64,000 bases of DNA from Nitratireductor sp. ZSWI3. GTDB lineage: Bacteria; Pseudomonadota; Alphaproteobacteria; Rhizobiales; Rhizobiaceae. Location of the stretch: NCBI RefSeq assembly GCF_024655565.1, contig NZ_JANKOF010000008.1, positions 1-64,000 on the forward strand, given 5' to 3'. Under the pieces are notes generated by a model that saw only the letters and a program-made list of their open reading frames with translations, did not search any database and was not told where the DNA came from. Positions 41,931-50,246 of this stretch are shown piece by piece (the stretch's first letter is position 1; every line of letters starts with the position of its first letter). The translations under genes and the position numbers were made by a program.

Positions 41931-43468
41931 ACGAACTGACCGAACGTTTCGAGGTGGCGCCGCCCGAAAAGCCGGCCGGCAAGGGGGAAACGGGCGAAAA
42001 GCTGCGCTGCGACGCCTGCCCGGTGATGTGCTACATCGCCGAGGGCCGCACCGGCGCCTGCGACCGCTACGGCAATTTCGGCGGCAGGATCACGCGCTGC
42101 GACCCGGTGACGGTGCTCGAGCACGCGGCGGATGAGGGCGGGACCCTGGTGCCGTTCGAGGGCGAGGAGCCGTGGGACGGCGAACTCGTCAACACGAAGC
42201 GCCGCTTCGTCAGCGCCGTCGGCGCCGGCACCACCTATCCGGACTACAAGCCCGCCCCCTTCATCGTCTCGCAGGAGGTGGAGGGCGTCGATCTCGTCAC
42301 CGTGGTCACCGAGGGCATCTTCTCCTATTGCGGCGTCAAGGTGAAGATCGACACCGACCGCTTCCTCGGGCCGGAGGCGGCGGCGGTTCGTGCCGGCGGC
42401 GAGGCGATCGGCCATGTCACGACTGCCGAATACGGCAGCCAGATGCTGTCGCTCGGCGGCGTGCACCACCTCACCGGCGGCTCCAAGGCCGAGGGGCGGC
42501 TCACCTGCCAGGCGCTGATGGACCTGTGCAACAAGAAGCCGGTGGAACTCACGATCGACGGCGGCGCGACCGTCATCGTGGAGGCCGGCCGGCCGCCGGT
42601 CATCGACGGCAAGCGCGAGGAGCGCATGCGGGTCGGCTGCGGCTCGGCGACCATCGGCATGTTCGCCACCCAATGGAAGGGGCTGGTGGACGAGGTGGTG
42701 GTGGTCGACGACCACATCACCGGCGTCGTCTCCGAGCATCAGGCCGGCAAGGTCATCGGCTGGGCCGATACCGGCATCAAGATCGTCGGCCGGCGCTCCA
42801 CGCCGGGGCGCTACTTCAAGGTTTCCGAGCCGGGCCTCGGCTGGGGCGGCACGACGATCGACGATCCGCTGCAGATCCTCGGCGAGTTCAACGAGAAGAA
42901 GGGTGCGCGGCCCGGCCTGTCGCTGCTGATGGTCTCCACCACCGGCGAGCAGTTCGCCTATTACGAGCTCGACGCGGCGCTGAAGCCGGTCAAGAAGCCC
43001 TTCCCCGAGCGCCTGCGCAAATCGGTCGAGCTGATCGAGGAGAATTGCGAGCCGGCGCTGTGCACCGTCCTGTTCATGGGCGGGGCAGGCGGCTCCCTGC
43101 GGGCCGGCGTGACGGAGAACCCGGTCAATCTGACGCGCTCGGTGCAAGGCCTCAGGACCTATGTCACCGTCGGTGGCGCTCCGGTCTATGTGTGGCCCGG
43201 CGGCGGCATCACCATCATGGTCGATGTCACGCGGACGCCCGACAACGCCTTCGGCTACGTGCCGACGCCGGCGCTGGTCGCGCCGATCGAATTCACCCTG
43301 CGCCGCGACGACTACATCCGCCTCGGCGGCTATGCCGACGAGATCCGCAGCGTTGCGGACGTGCTGGAAAAGGGCGGAGACTATTTCAACGCGCGTCAGA
43401 TGCGAAAGGCGGCTCCCGCCAATCCTTGGCCGCCGTTGCAGCAATTGCGCCGCGAGCCCGGCCGATGA
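41927..43468 (+). CDS. 6-hydroxynicotinate reductase-like iron-sulfur protein
   Basis: This 513-residue protein has an N-terminal cysteine cluster Cys28-x2-Cys31-x3-Cys35-x9-Cys45 (CDACPVMC...GAC) for an Fe-S centre, plus Cys58. The rest is Gly-rich without a recognisable Rossmann loop. It resembles Hnr of anaerobic nicotinate fermentation, which reduces 6-hydroxynicotinate to 1,4,5,6-tetrahydro-6-oxonicotinate. The sequences DGGAT (211-215) and GSAT (239-242) could be sites of covalent flavin attachment, which is speculation. It overlaps both neighbours by ATGA, so it is co-translated with the hydroxylase and UPF0280. Confidence 0.7.
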   Translation: MNELTERFEVAPPEKPAGKGETGEKLRCDACPVMCYIAEGRTGACDRYGNFGGRITRCDPVTVLEHAADEGGTLVPFEGEEPWDGELVNTKRRFVSAVGAGTTYPDYKPAPFIVSQEVEGVDLVTVVTEGIFSYCGVKVKIDTDRFLGPEAAAVRAGGEAIGHVTTAEYGSQMLSLGGVHHLTGGSKAEGRLTCQALMDLCNKKPVELTIDGGATVIVEAGRPPVIDGKREERMRVGCGSATIGMFATQWKGLVDEVVVVDDHITGVVSEHQAGKVIGWADTGIKIVGRRSTPGRYFKVSEPGLGWGGTTIDDPLQILGEFNEKKGARPGLSLLMVSTTGEQFAYYELDAALKPVKKPFPERLRKSVELIEENCEPALCTVLFMGGAGGSLRAGVTENPVNLTRSVQGLRTYVTVGGAPVYVWPGGGITIMVDVTRTPDNAFGYVPTPALVAPIEFTLRRDDYIRLGGYADEIRSVADVLEKGGDYFNARQMRKAAPANPWPPLQQLRREPGR

Positions 43469-44400
43469 CAGGCCCTGTCGCCTCCTGGCTCCCCGATGGG
43501 CGCCGCCTGCATCTCAATCACGGGCCGATCGACCTGATCGTCGAGGCCTATGGTCCGGACGACGAGCGCCGCGCCGCCTATCGGCAGGCCGTCGCGCGCT
43601 TCCGGACGATCCTCGAGGAGCTGGTGGCGGAGCTTCCCGCCTTGCGCAGTCCCGTCGACACACGGCCGCACGCGTTCCGTGGTTCCACCGCCCGGCGCAT
43701 GGAGCGGGCGGTGCGGCCGCATTTTCCCCTGTTTGTCACGCCCATGGCGGCGGTGGCCGGCAGCGTCGCCGACGAAGTGCTCGCCGCCATGGTCGAGGGG
43801 CGGGCGCTCGACCGGGCCTATGTCAACAATGGCGGCGACATCGCGCTTCACCTGGCTCCCGGCCAGACGATTGCGGCTGCCGTCGCCGGTACGGGCAACG
43901 GTTTTGCCGACCGGCTGACCTTCGGCGCCGCCCATCCCGTGCGCGGCATCGCCACCAGCGGCTGGCGCGGGCGCAGCCACTCGCTCGGCATCGCCGATGC
44001 GGTGACCGTGCTTGCCGCGAGCGCCGCCGCCGCGGATGCCGCCGCGACGCTGATCGCCAACGCCGTCGATCTGCCCGGCCATGCGGCCATCGACCGGGTT
44101 CCGGCGCGCCAGCTCGCGCCCGACAGCGATCTCGGCGACCGCCTCGTCACGCGCGGCGTCGGCGCGCTTTCGGCGGTGGAGGTCGCAGCGGCTCTCGACA
44201 ACGGCCTCTGCGCCGCCGAAGCCATGCGGCAACGCGGCCTCATCGAGGCCGCCGCGCTCTTCCTGCAGGGCGAAAGCCGCCTGTGCGGCGGCGCCGGGTT
44301 CGTCACCGAGAGGGATTGCGGGATGGATGCGAACACCGCCATAACCGGCCGGCCGCGATCACCACAGAGCTTCATCGATAGGATTGGACATCATGCCTGA
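43465..44400 (+). CDS. UPF0280 family protein (ApbE-like)
   Basis: This 311-residue protein has the UPF0280 pattern: FVTPMAAVAGSVADEVLAAM, AYVNNGGDIALHL, GIATSGWRGRSHSLGIADAV. These correspond to the MAAVAGxxAD and NxGGD segments shared with ApbE-type flavin transferases (family recall). Its reaction is not established. It starts in the stop codon of the Hnr-like gene and overlaps the next gene by 8 bases. The position suggests it matures or assists the Hnr-like protein, for example by flavin transfer (inference). Confidence 0.8.
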   Translation: MTGPVASWLPDGRRLHLNHGPIDLIVEAYGPDDERRAAYRQAVARFRTILEELVAELPALRSPVDTRPHAFRGSTARRMERAVRPHFPLFVTPMAAVAGSVADEVLAAMVEGRALDRAYVNNGGDIALHLAPGQTIAAAVAGTGNGFADRLTFGAAHPVRGIATSGWRGRSHSLGIADAVTVLAASAAAADAAATLIANAVDLPGHAAIDRVPARQLAPDSDLGDRLVTRGVGALSAVEVAAALDNGLCAAEAMRQRGLIEAAALFLQGESRLCGGAGFVTERDCGMDANTAITGRPRSPQSFIDRIGHHA

Positions 44401-44977
44401 CTTCGCCTTGCGCAAGATCGCTCTTCTCACCGAGGAAATCCGCCACGAGGGCGGACCGGCGCCGGCCGTGCCGCGCCGCCGGGCGGCCGTCATGGCATTG
44501 GTGAGGAATCCTTTCGCCGGTCGCTATGTCGATGCGCTCGAAAGCGCCATGGACGATCTCAAGCCGCTCGGCCTCGAGATGACCGACCGCCTCATCGCAG
44601 CGCTCGGCGGCGATGCGTCCGTCATAGACGGTTTCGGCAAGGGCGCCATCGTCGGCACGGCGGGCGAGCTGGAGCACGGCGCGCTGTGGCACGTGCCGGG
44701 CGGCTATGCCATGCGCGAGCGGCTCGGCGATTCCAAGGCCATTGTGCCCTCGGCGAAGAAGGTCGGTGCCTTCGGCGCGCGCATCGACGTTCCGCTCGGC
44801 CACATCAACGCGGCCTATGTGCGCAGCCATTTCGACGCCATGGAGGTGGGCCTGTCGGACGGCCCGCGGCCCGACGAGATCCTGTTCGTCCTCGCCATGG
44901 CCTGCGGCCCCAGGGTGCATGCCCGCATGGGCGGCCTCAAGGCCGAAGACGTGAAGGGCGAGGACGGCCTCAGATGA
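44393..44977 (+). CDS. 'Amino acid synthesis' family protein (PF06684-like)
   Basis: The 194-residue protein starts MPDFALRKIALLTEEIRHEGG and contains NPFAGRYVDALESAMDDL, a GKGAIVGTAGELEHGALWH segment, KKVGAFGARIDVPLGH and ILFVLAMACGPRVHAR. This fits the AA_synth family, whose function is unknown despite its name. Conserved His and charged residues suggest an enzyme. In this operon a ring-opening or lactam-handling step after reduction of the heterocycle is missing, and this is one candidate for it (speculative). It overlaps MarR by ATGA. Confidence 0.75.
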   Translation: MPDFALRKIALLTEEIRHEGGPAPAVPRRRAAVMALVRNPFAGRYVDALESAMDDLKPLGLEMTDRLIAALGGDASVIDGFGKGAIVGTAGELEHGALWHVPGGYAMRERLGDSKAIVPSAKKVGAFGARIDVPLGHINAAYVRSHFDAMEVGLSDGPRPDEILFVLAMACGPRVHARMGGLKAEDVKGEDGLR

Positions 44978-45438
44978 GGGCGCCCGGCAAGACTTTTCAG
45001 GTGTTGCCGGGAGGGCGGGCCGCTGATGCCTACGACCTGCAGGAGCAGGTGGGCTTCATCCTGCGCAAGGCCAACCAGCGGCACCTGTCGATCTTCGCCG
45101 CCCGCATCAGCGATCTCACCCCGCCGCAATTCGCCGCGCTGGCCAAGCTGCACGAGGTGGGAGCCACCTCGCAGAACCAGCTCGGCCAGATGGTGGCAAT
45201 GGACGCGGCCACCATCAAGGGCGTCATCGACCGGCTGAAGGCACGCGGGCTGGTCGAGCTCGAGCCGCACGGCAAGGACCGCCGGCGTCTGGTCGTCAGC
45301 CTGAGCGAGAAGGGCCGTGAACTGGTCGAGGCGCTGCTGCCGGAGGCGCTGGAGGTGACCGAAGAAACGCTGGCGCCGCTCACGCCGCGCGAGACGGCGA
45401 CTTTCCTGCGGCTTTTGACGAAGCTTGCCGAGGGTTGA
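44974..45438 (+). CDS. MarR-family transcriptional regulator
   Basis: The 154-residue protein has a winged-helix MarR fold. LTPPQFAALAKLHEVGATSQNQL leads into the recognition helix (AATIKGVIDRLKARGL), and the wing contains PHGKDRRRLVVSLSEKG. It is the last gene of the Mo-hydroxylase operon, so the operon probably regulates itself through this protein; the operator-like motif at 38241-38259 is a candidate site. Its last 59 bases overlap the end of a convergent transporter gene. Confidence 0.87.
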   Translation: MRAPGKTFQVLPGGRAADAYDLQEQVGFILRKANQRHLSIFAARISDLTPPQFAALAKLHEVGATSQNQLGQMVAMDAATIKGVIDRLKARGLVELEPHGKDRRRLVVSLSEKGRELVEALLPEALEVTEETLAPLTPRETATFLRLLTKLAEG

Positions 45439-46039
45439 GCACGGAAAGCAGGGCGCCGTAGGGCGCTAGCATGAGGAGGCCAATCAGCACCTTCACGGCG
45501 AAATCGCCGAGCGCCAGCGATAGCCATAGCGGCGCCTCGATGCCGGTGCCGAACAGCGACACCGGGAAGGCGAGCGAGCCGTCCTCGCGCCCCAGCGCCG
45601 TATCGAGGAAGGCGAAGCGCGCCGCAAAGGCGATGGAGAAGAACAGCACCGTGTCGAGCACGGAGCCGATCAGGGTGGAGATCAGCGGAGCGCGCCACCA
45701 GGCGCTGCCGCGCAGCCGATCGAAGACCGCCACGTCGAGCAGCTGCGCGAAGAGGAAGGCGCTGCCGGAGGCGAGCGCGATGCGCGGGCTCGCCAGCCAG
45801 ATCGACAGGATCACGGCCAGCACGAAGCCCGCCAGCACGACGCGCCGCGCCGCGGCCGGACCGAAGCGGCGGTTGCTGAGATCGTTGACCAGGAAGGCGA
45901 CCGGATAGGTGAAGGCGCCCCAGGTGAGGAGCTCGCCGAGGCCGAGATACCGGAAGGGATACTGGACGAGGATGTTCGAAGCGACGACGATCGCCGCCAT
46001 GGCGGCCATGAAAGGCCAGATCGCAGAGAAGCGCTTCAT
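45380..46039 (-). CDS. Queuosine precursor transporter, VUT/YhhQ family
   Basis: This 219-residue membrane protein has six or so helices. NILVQYPFRYLGLGELLTWGAFTYPVAFLVND and ALASGSAFLFAQLLDV are hallmarks of the YhhQ family, which imports preQ0/preQ1 or related precursors for tRNA queuosine. Each stretch is hydrophobic with conserved polar residues (Asn, Asp, Gln). AGGAT precedes the ATG at 46039. It converges on and overlaps the MarR gene by 59 bases, an unusual tail-to-tail arrangement. Confidence 0.87.
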   Translation of the reverse strand: MKRFSAIWPFMAAMAAIVVASNILVQYPFRYLGLGELLTWGAFTYPVAFLVNDLSNRRFGPAAARRVVLAGFVLAVILSIWLASPRIALASGSAFLFAQLLDVAVFDRLRGSAWWRAPLISTLIGSVLDTVLFFSIAFAARFAFLDTALGREDGSLAFPVSLFGTGIEAPLWLSLALGDFAVKVLIGLLMLAPYGALLSVLNPRQASSKAAGKSPSRAA

Positions 46040-46066
46040 TTTTTTATCCTGGGTGATGGAACCAGA

Positions 46067-46086
46067 AGCCCGCCGGAAGGCGGGCT
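46067..46086 (-). terminator. Stem-loop after rpmB
   Basis: A perfect 8-bp stem AGCCCGCC / GGCGGGCT with a 4-base loop lies 55 bases downstream of the rpmB stop on the minus strand. The following bases are only moderately U-rich, so termination efficiency is uncertain. Confidence 0.55.
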
Positions 46087-46141
46087 GATGTCGTACCGTG
46101 AAGTCGTTCCGGGCGGCCGCGCGGCCGCTGCCGAACCTTAT

Positions 46142-46438
46142 TTATGCGGCAGGCTGCTCGGCCAGCTTCTTCTCGACCTGCTTCTTCAAAAGCCGGGCGC
46201 GCTGGGACAATTCGTTGGTCTTGGCCTTCACGAGGAAAGCGTCGAGGCCGCCGCGATGTTCCACCGAGCGCAGGGCGTTGGCGGAGACGCGCAGGCGCAC
46301 GCTCTGGCCGAGGGCCTCGGACTGCAACGTCACGTGGCACAGATTCGGCAGGAAGCGACGCCGCGTCTTGTTGTTCGCGTGGCTGACATTGTTGCCGGTC
46401 AGAACGGCTTTGCCGGTCAATTCGCAAGCGCGGGACAT
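46142..46438 (-). CDS. rpmB: 50S ribosomal protein L28
   Basis: This 98-residue protein starts [10 protein letters not shown] and contains [19 protein letters not shown], the conserved L28 segment, with a lysine-rich helical C-terminus ([11 protein letters not shown]). It is an alphaproteobacterial L28 without the zinc-ribbon cysteines of some other forms. It is expressed on its own from the 244-base divergent region shared with the DUF3108 gene, followed by a stem-loop. Confidence 0.97.
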   Translation of the reverse strand: MSRACELTGKAVLTGNNVSHANNKTRRRFLPNLCHVTLQSEALGQSVRLRVSANALRSVEHRGGLDAFLVKAKTNELSQRARLLKKQVEKKLAEQPAA

Positions 46439-46682
46439 GTCTTCAAACCTTCATCGTCTTGGCCCGTCCATAACCCGTTGCCGCACCTGAAACTGGCGGC
46501 GCGCGGTCGATCATTGGCGGCCTTATGGAAAAAGTTGCCGTTCCATAGAGATATTTGACACGATGGTCAAGCACCCGGGGGGAATCATCCCGCAGGATAT
46601 TCCAAAGATTCGCCGCATTGCTGCAGCTAGACAGGGGCGAGGGACGGGGCCGGATTTGCGGCCATTGCTGGAGGTGCGATCG

Positions 46683-47441
46683 ATGCGGCACGCGGGCCAT
46701 CGCCTTTGTCTCGGTTTTCTTCTCTTGGTCTCGGCGGTGCCGGCCCACGCCGAAACCTATCGGCTGCGCTACCACGCTTCGCTGTTCGGCCTGCCGATCG
46801 GGCGGGCGGATTTCACGAGCATCCTCGACAAGAACCGTTTCGAGGTCACCGGGCGTTTTGCCAGCGCCGGCATCGCGCGCCTGTTCGAGCGCACCGACGG
46901 CACGGTCACCTCCAAGGGGCGGCTTGCCGGGAGCAAGGTCGTGCCGGCCGCCTATGCGCTCGATTACAGGAGCGGCGGCAAGCGAGAGACCACGGCGATC
47001 CGCTTCAGCGGCGGGCGCATCGCCGAGACCGTCGTCACGCCGAGGCCGAAGAAGCGCGGCGACGACTGGGTGGCCGTCACCAAGGCGGATCTGGCCGATG
47101 CGATGGACCCTCTGTCGGCGCTGCTGTCGCCGGTGGAGAGCGCCGCGGAGGTGTGCAACCGCCGCTTCAAGGTGTTCGACGGCGAGATGCGCGCCGACAT
47201 CGTTTTCAGCCCCGCCGGGCAAAATGAGCAGATCCGCGGCGCCGCCGTCACCTGCAAGGTGCGCGTGCTGCCGGTCTCCGGTTATCGCGAGGGGCGCTCG
47301 ACCATCACTTTCCTGCGCGAGAAGGCTCGTATATTGGTTGCCTTCACGCCGTTGGGCGCCAAGGGGCATCATACGCCGGTCGAGGCGCTGATCGGCACCA
47401 AGATCGGCACGGTGCATGTGAGCGGCCAGCCGGTGAACTAG
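46683..47441 (+). CDS. DUF3108 domain-containing exported protein
   Basis: The 252-residue protein has a signal peptide ending AHA near residue 23, followed by ETYRLRYHASLFGLPIGRADF, the opening of DUF3108. It is a predicted periplasmic beta-rich protein of unknown function, conserved in Hyphomicrobiales beside rpmB. The ATG at 46683 follows GGAGG; in-frame codons upstream lack a plausible signal. The TAG stop lies inside a CTAG that opens a tandem of family B-like repeats. Confidence 0.85.
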   Translation: MRHAGHRLCLGFLLLVSAVPAHAETYRLRYHASLFGLPIGRADFTSILDKNRFEVTGRFASAGIARLFERTDGTVTSKGRLAGSKVVPAAYALDYRSGGKRETTAIRFSGGRIAETVVTPRPKKRGDDWVAVTKADLADAMDPLSALLSPVESAAEVCNRRFKVFDGEMRADIVFSPAGQNEQIRGAAVTCKVRVLPVSGYREGRSTITFLREKARILVAFTPLGAKGHHTPVEALIGTKIGTVHVSGQPVN

Positions 47442-47535
47442 CATTTTGCAGCCGGGTGGCTCACCCGGCCTCGCACAAATGCGGCAAAAACAGCATTTGC
47501 AGCCGGGTGGTTCACTCCGGCGTCGCACAAATGTT
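47438..47535. repeat. Tandem pair of diverged family B repeat halves
   Basis: CTAGCATTTTGCAGCCGGGTGG...CACAAATGCGG is followed by a second AGCATTTGCAGCCGGGTGG...CACAAATGTTCGG. Each has an inverted arm around the CCGGGTG core (GCCGGGTGG / TCACCCGGC). These are variants of the GCATTTTGCAGTCAGGTGG end of family B seen at 48497-48603. Confidence 0.75.
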
Positions 47536-47579
47536 CGGAAGCAAACGGGTCGAGGCGCCATAGCGCCGGGAGGGGAAGC

Positions 47580-48470
47580 TTGGCGCGCGCCACCTTGATC
47601 GGATTTTCAGCCGTCGTGATGTGGGCGCTCTTGGCGCTCTTCACCTCCGCTTCCGGCGCCGTGCCGCCGTTCCAGCTTTCCGCGCTGGCCTTTTCCGTGG
47701 CGACGCTGATCGGGCTTGCCATGCGGCTGGTCGCCCCGCCGCGCGAGAAGGCCGGCCCGATCCCGCCGGTGGTCTGGCTCATCGGCATTGCCGGCCTGTT
47801 CGGCTATCACTTCTTCTATTTCACGGCGCTGCGCAACGCGCCGGCGGTGGAGGCGAGCCTGATCGCCTATCTGTGGCCGCTGCTGATCGTGCTGGGCTCC
47901 GCGTTGATGCCGGGCGAGCGGCTTGGCTGGCATCACATCGCCGGCGCGCTTCTGGGGCTCGCCGGCACGGCGCTGATCATCACCAAGGGCGGCGGCTTCA
48001 CCTTCGAGAGCCGCTATGCGCTGGGTTACGCGATGGCCGGCGTCTGCGCGCTGTTCTGGTCGGGCTATTCGCTCCTGTCGCGCCGCTTCCAGGCGGTGCC
48101 CACCTCGACGGTGACCTGGTTCTGCCTGGCGACGGCGGTCCTGTCGGCGCTTTGCCATCTGGCGCTTGAGCAGACGGTCTGGCCGGCCGCGCCGGGCGAG
48201 TGGCTGGCCGTTCTCGGTCTCGGGCTGATGCCGGTGGGAGCGGCGTTCTATGCATGGGACTACGGCGTCAAGCGCGGCAACATCCAGGTGCTGGGCGCCT
48301 CGAGCTATGCCGCGCCGCTCCTGTCGACGCTGATCCTGATCGCCGCCGGTGCCGCGCAGCCCACCGCCACCATCATCGCCGCTTGCCTGCTCATCACCTT
48401 CGGTGCCGCGCTGGCCGCCAAGAACATGATCCTGAAGCCGAACCGCAAGCGGGCCGGCGAGGCCGCCTAG
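47580..48470 (+). CDS. DMT-superfamily (EamA) transporter, YddG-like
   Basis: This is a 296-residue membrane protein of ten helices made of two EamA repeats. HFFYFTALRNAPAVEASLIAYLWPL is split over helices 3-4, and the second repeat has AFYAWDYGVKRGNIQVLGASSY. This pattern resembles YddG-type aromatic amino acid exporters. The start is a TTG at 47580 with GGGAGGGGAAGC in front. Substrate is uncertain. It stands alone between repeat elements. Confidence 0.85.
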   Translation: MARATLIGFSAVVMWALLALFTSASGAVPPFQLSALAFSVATLIGLAMRLVAPPREKAGPIPPVVWLIGIAGLFGYHFFYFTALRNAPAVEASLIAYLWPLLIVLGSALMPGERLGWHHIAGALLGLAGTALIITKGGGFTFESRYALGYAMAGVCALFWSGYSLLSRRFQAVPTSTVTWFCLATAVLSALCHLALEQTVWPAAPGEWLAVLGLGLMPVGAAFYAWDYGVKRGNIQVLGASSYAAPLLSTLILIAAGAAQPTATIIAACLLITFGAALAAKNMILKPNRKRAGEAA

Positions 48471-48496
48471 GACGTTTTCCGGTTCCGGCCCGCGCT

Positions 48497-48603
48497 CTAG
48501 AGCATTTTGCAGTCAGGTGGAATCACCTGACGACCGCATAAATGCGGAAAAACAAAGAAGATAGATCGGGACAGCGTTTCCATGAAACGATGAACCGATC
48601 TAG
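48497..48603. repeat. Full-length intergenic repeat family B, CTAG-bounded
   Basis: It runs from CTAGAGCATTTTGCAGTC through inverted pairs CAGGTGGAATCACCTG and CGCATAAATGCG to GAACCGATCTAG. It is about 90 percent identical by eye to the reverse complement of 25420-25525. Its terminal CTAG (48600-48603) supplies the gloB stop codon. Confidence 0.85.
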
Positions 48604-49367
48604 AAAATGTCCTTCCGCTTGCGGATTTCGGTGAAGACGGCCTCATCCGAGGCGTTCTCCATGCCGAGGTTGCGGCGGATGACGGGATCGTGCCAGCGCA
48701 GGAAGGGATTGGTCGCCATTTCGGCGGCCAGTGTGGTGGGCAGGGTCGGCTTGCCCTCGGCGCGCAGGCGGGAGACCTTGGCGGCCCGCTCCTTCAGCGC
48801 CGAGTTGGTCGGATCGATCGACAGGGCGAAGCGCGCATTGGCCTCGGTGTACTCATGGCCGCAATGGATCACGGTATCGAGCGGCAGGGCGGCGAGCTTC
48901 CGGAGCGAGGCGAGCATCACCGGCGGCTTGCATTCGAACAGCCGCCCGCAGCCGAGCGAGAACAGCGTGTCGGCGGTAAACGCCACGCCGGCATCGGCGA
49001 AATGGTAGCTGACATGGCCGGCCGTGTGGCCCGGCGTCTCGATCACCCGCGCCTCCTGCCGTCCGACGCGCACCGTGTCACCTTCCCGAACCTTTCTGTC
49101 GATGCCGGGGATGCGCGGCGCCTCGGCCGCCGGACCGACGATCGCCAGGCCGAAGCGTTCCTTCAGCGCCAGATTGGCCTCCACGTGATCGGGGTGGTGA
49201 TGGGTGGTCAGGATCATGGTCGGCCGCCAGCCCGTCCGCTCGACGGCTTCGAGGATCGCCCGCTCCTCCGGAGCGTCGATGAGGGCGGTCTCGCCGGTCT
49301 CCGCATCGTGGATCAGGATGCCGAAATTGTCGCTTCGGCACATGAACTGCTCGATCTCAAGGGCCAT
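48600..49367 (-). CDS. gloB: Hydroxyacylglutathione hydrolase (glyoxalase II)
   Basis: This 255-residue metallo-beta-lactamase-fold protein has the metal motif THHHPDH, then ETPGHTAGH, FTADTLFSLGCGR and HCGHEYT. The C-terminal glyoxalase II domain ends RKRKDIF. It hydrolyses S-lactoylglutathione to lactate and glutathione, completing methylglyoxal detoxification begun by the glyoxalase I at 7211. GGAGATG precedes the ATG at 49367. The stop codon lies in the CTAG end of a repeat. Confidence 0.93.
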   Translation of the reverse strand: MALEIEQFMCRSDNFGILIHDAETGETALIDAPEERAILEAVERTGWRPTMILTTHHHPDHVEANLALKERFGLAIVGPAAEAPRIPGIDRKVREGDTVRVGRQEARVIETPGHTAGHVSYHFADAGVAFTADTLFSLGCGRLFECKPPVMLASLRKLAALPLDTVIHCGHEYTEANARFALSIDPTNSALKERAAKVSRLRAEGKPTLPTTLAAEMATNPFLRWHDPVIRRNLGMENASDEAVFTEIRKRKDIF

Positions 49368-49478
49368 TGGCACATCTCCATTGTCGGGCGCGACGATAGG
49401 GCGGCAGCGGCGGCTTGTCACGCATCGGCGGCGCGACAATTGTTGCGAGGCCGCCCGGCGGCGGGTACCGTCTGACGC

Positions 49479-50246
49479 ATGATTTCGGACATCGTCGCGC
49501 TCAGGGCCTTCTATTCATCGCTGCTCGGACGGCTCGCCGAGCGGTCGATCGCGATGGCGCTGTCCTCCATCTGGTCGACGGGCACCAGCGAGCGGCTCGT
49601 CGGGCTTGGCTACACGCTGCCGTGGCTCGACCGTTTCGGCGCCGATGCCGAGCGCAGCTTCGCCTTCATGCCGGCGGCACAGGGGGCGGTCAGCTGGCCG
49701 GCGGCGGGGGCCTGCGCCACGGCGCTGGTGTTCGAGGAGGAACTGCCGCTGCCCGATTCTTCGGTCGACCGGGTTCTGATGGTCCATTCGCTCGAGCACG
49801 CGGAAAACCCGCAGCAGACGCTGCTCGAAGTGTGGCGCGTGCTGGCGCCCGGCGGGCGGCTGGTGATCGCCGTGCCCAACCGGCGCGGCATGTGGGCGCG
49901 CTTCGAGCACACGCCCTTCGGCACCGGTCGGCCCTTTTCGCGGGTACAGCTCGCCGAGGCGCTGCGCGAGGCCAACTTCACGGCGACCGCCTGGAGCGAG
50001 GCGCTTCACTTTCCACCCTCGGAGCGCCGTTTCATCCTGCGCCTGCATCAGCTCCTGGAGCAGGCGGGGCGGCGCTTCTGGCCGATTTTCGCCGGCGTCC
50101 TCGTGGTGGAAGCTGAGAAACGGCTCTACCAGGGCCTGCCGGTGGCCGCCCGTGCCTCGCGCCGCGTCTTCGTGCCGGTGCTGACGCCGCAGGGCGTCAC
50201 GCGCGCCCGCGCCAGGCGGCACATCGATGGAGGACAACGAGCATGA
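49479..50246 (+). CDS. Class I SAM-dependent methyltransferase
   Basis: The 255-residue protein has a Methyltransf_11-like core: ELPLPDSSVDRVLMVHSLEHAENPQQTL and WRVLAPGGRLVIAVPN. The glycine-rich SAM motif is weak, as in the Hyphomicrobiales group found next to gloB. Substrate unknown. It diverges from gloB and overlaps the next gene by ATGA. The ribosome binding site before 49479 is poor. Confidence 0.85.
   Translation: MISDIVALRAFYSSLLGRLAERSIAMALSSIWSTGTSERLVGLGYTLPWLDRFGADAERSFAFMPAAQGAVSWPAAGACATALVFEEELPLPDSSVDRVLMVHSLEHAENPQQTLLEVWRVLAPGGRLVIAVPNRRGMWARFEHTPFGTGRPFSRVQLAEALREANFTATAWSEALHFPPSERRFILRLHQLLEQAGRRFWPIFAGVLVVEAEKRLYQGLPVAARASRRVFVPVLTPQGVTRARARRHIDGGQRA

Noticed and set aside
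46040-46141. GCGGCCGCGCGGCCGC-like palindrome near rpmB as a regulatory site
   Set aside because: A short GC palindrome is expected by chance at this composition, and the stem-loop at 46067-46086 explains the region better.
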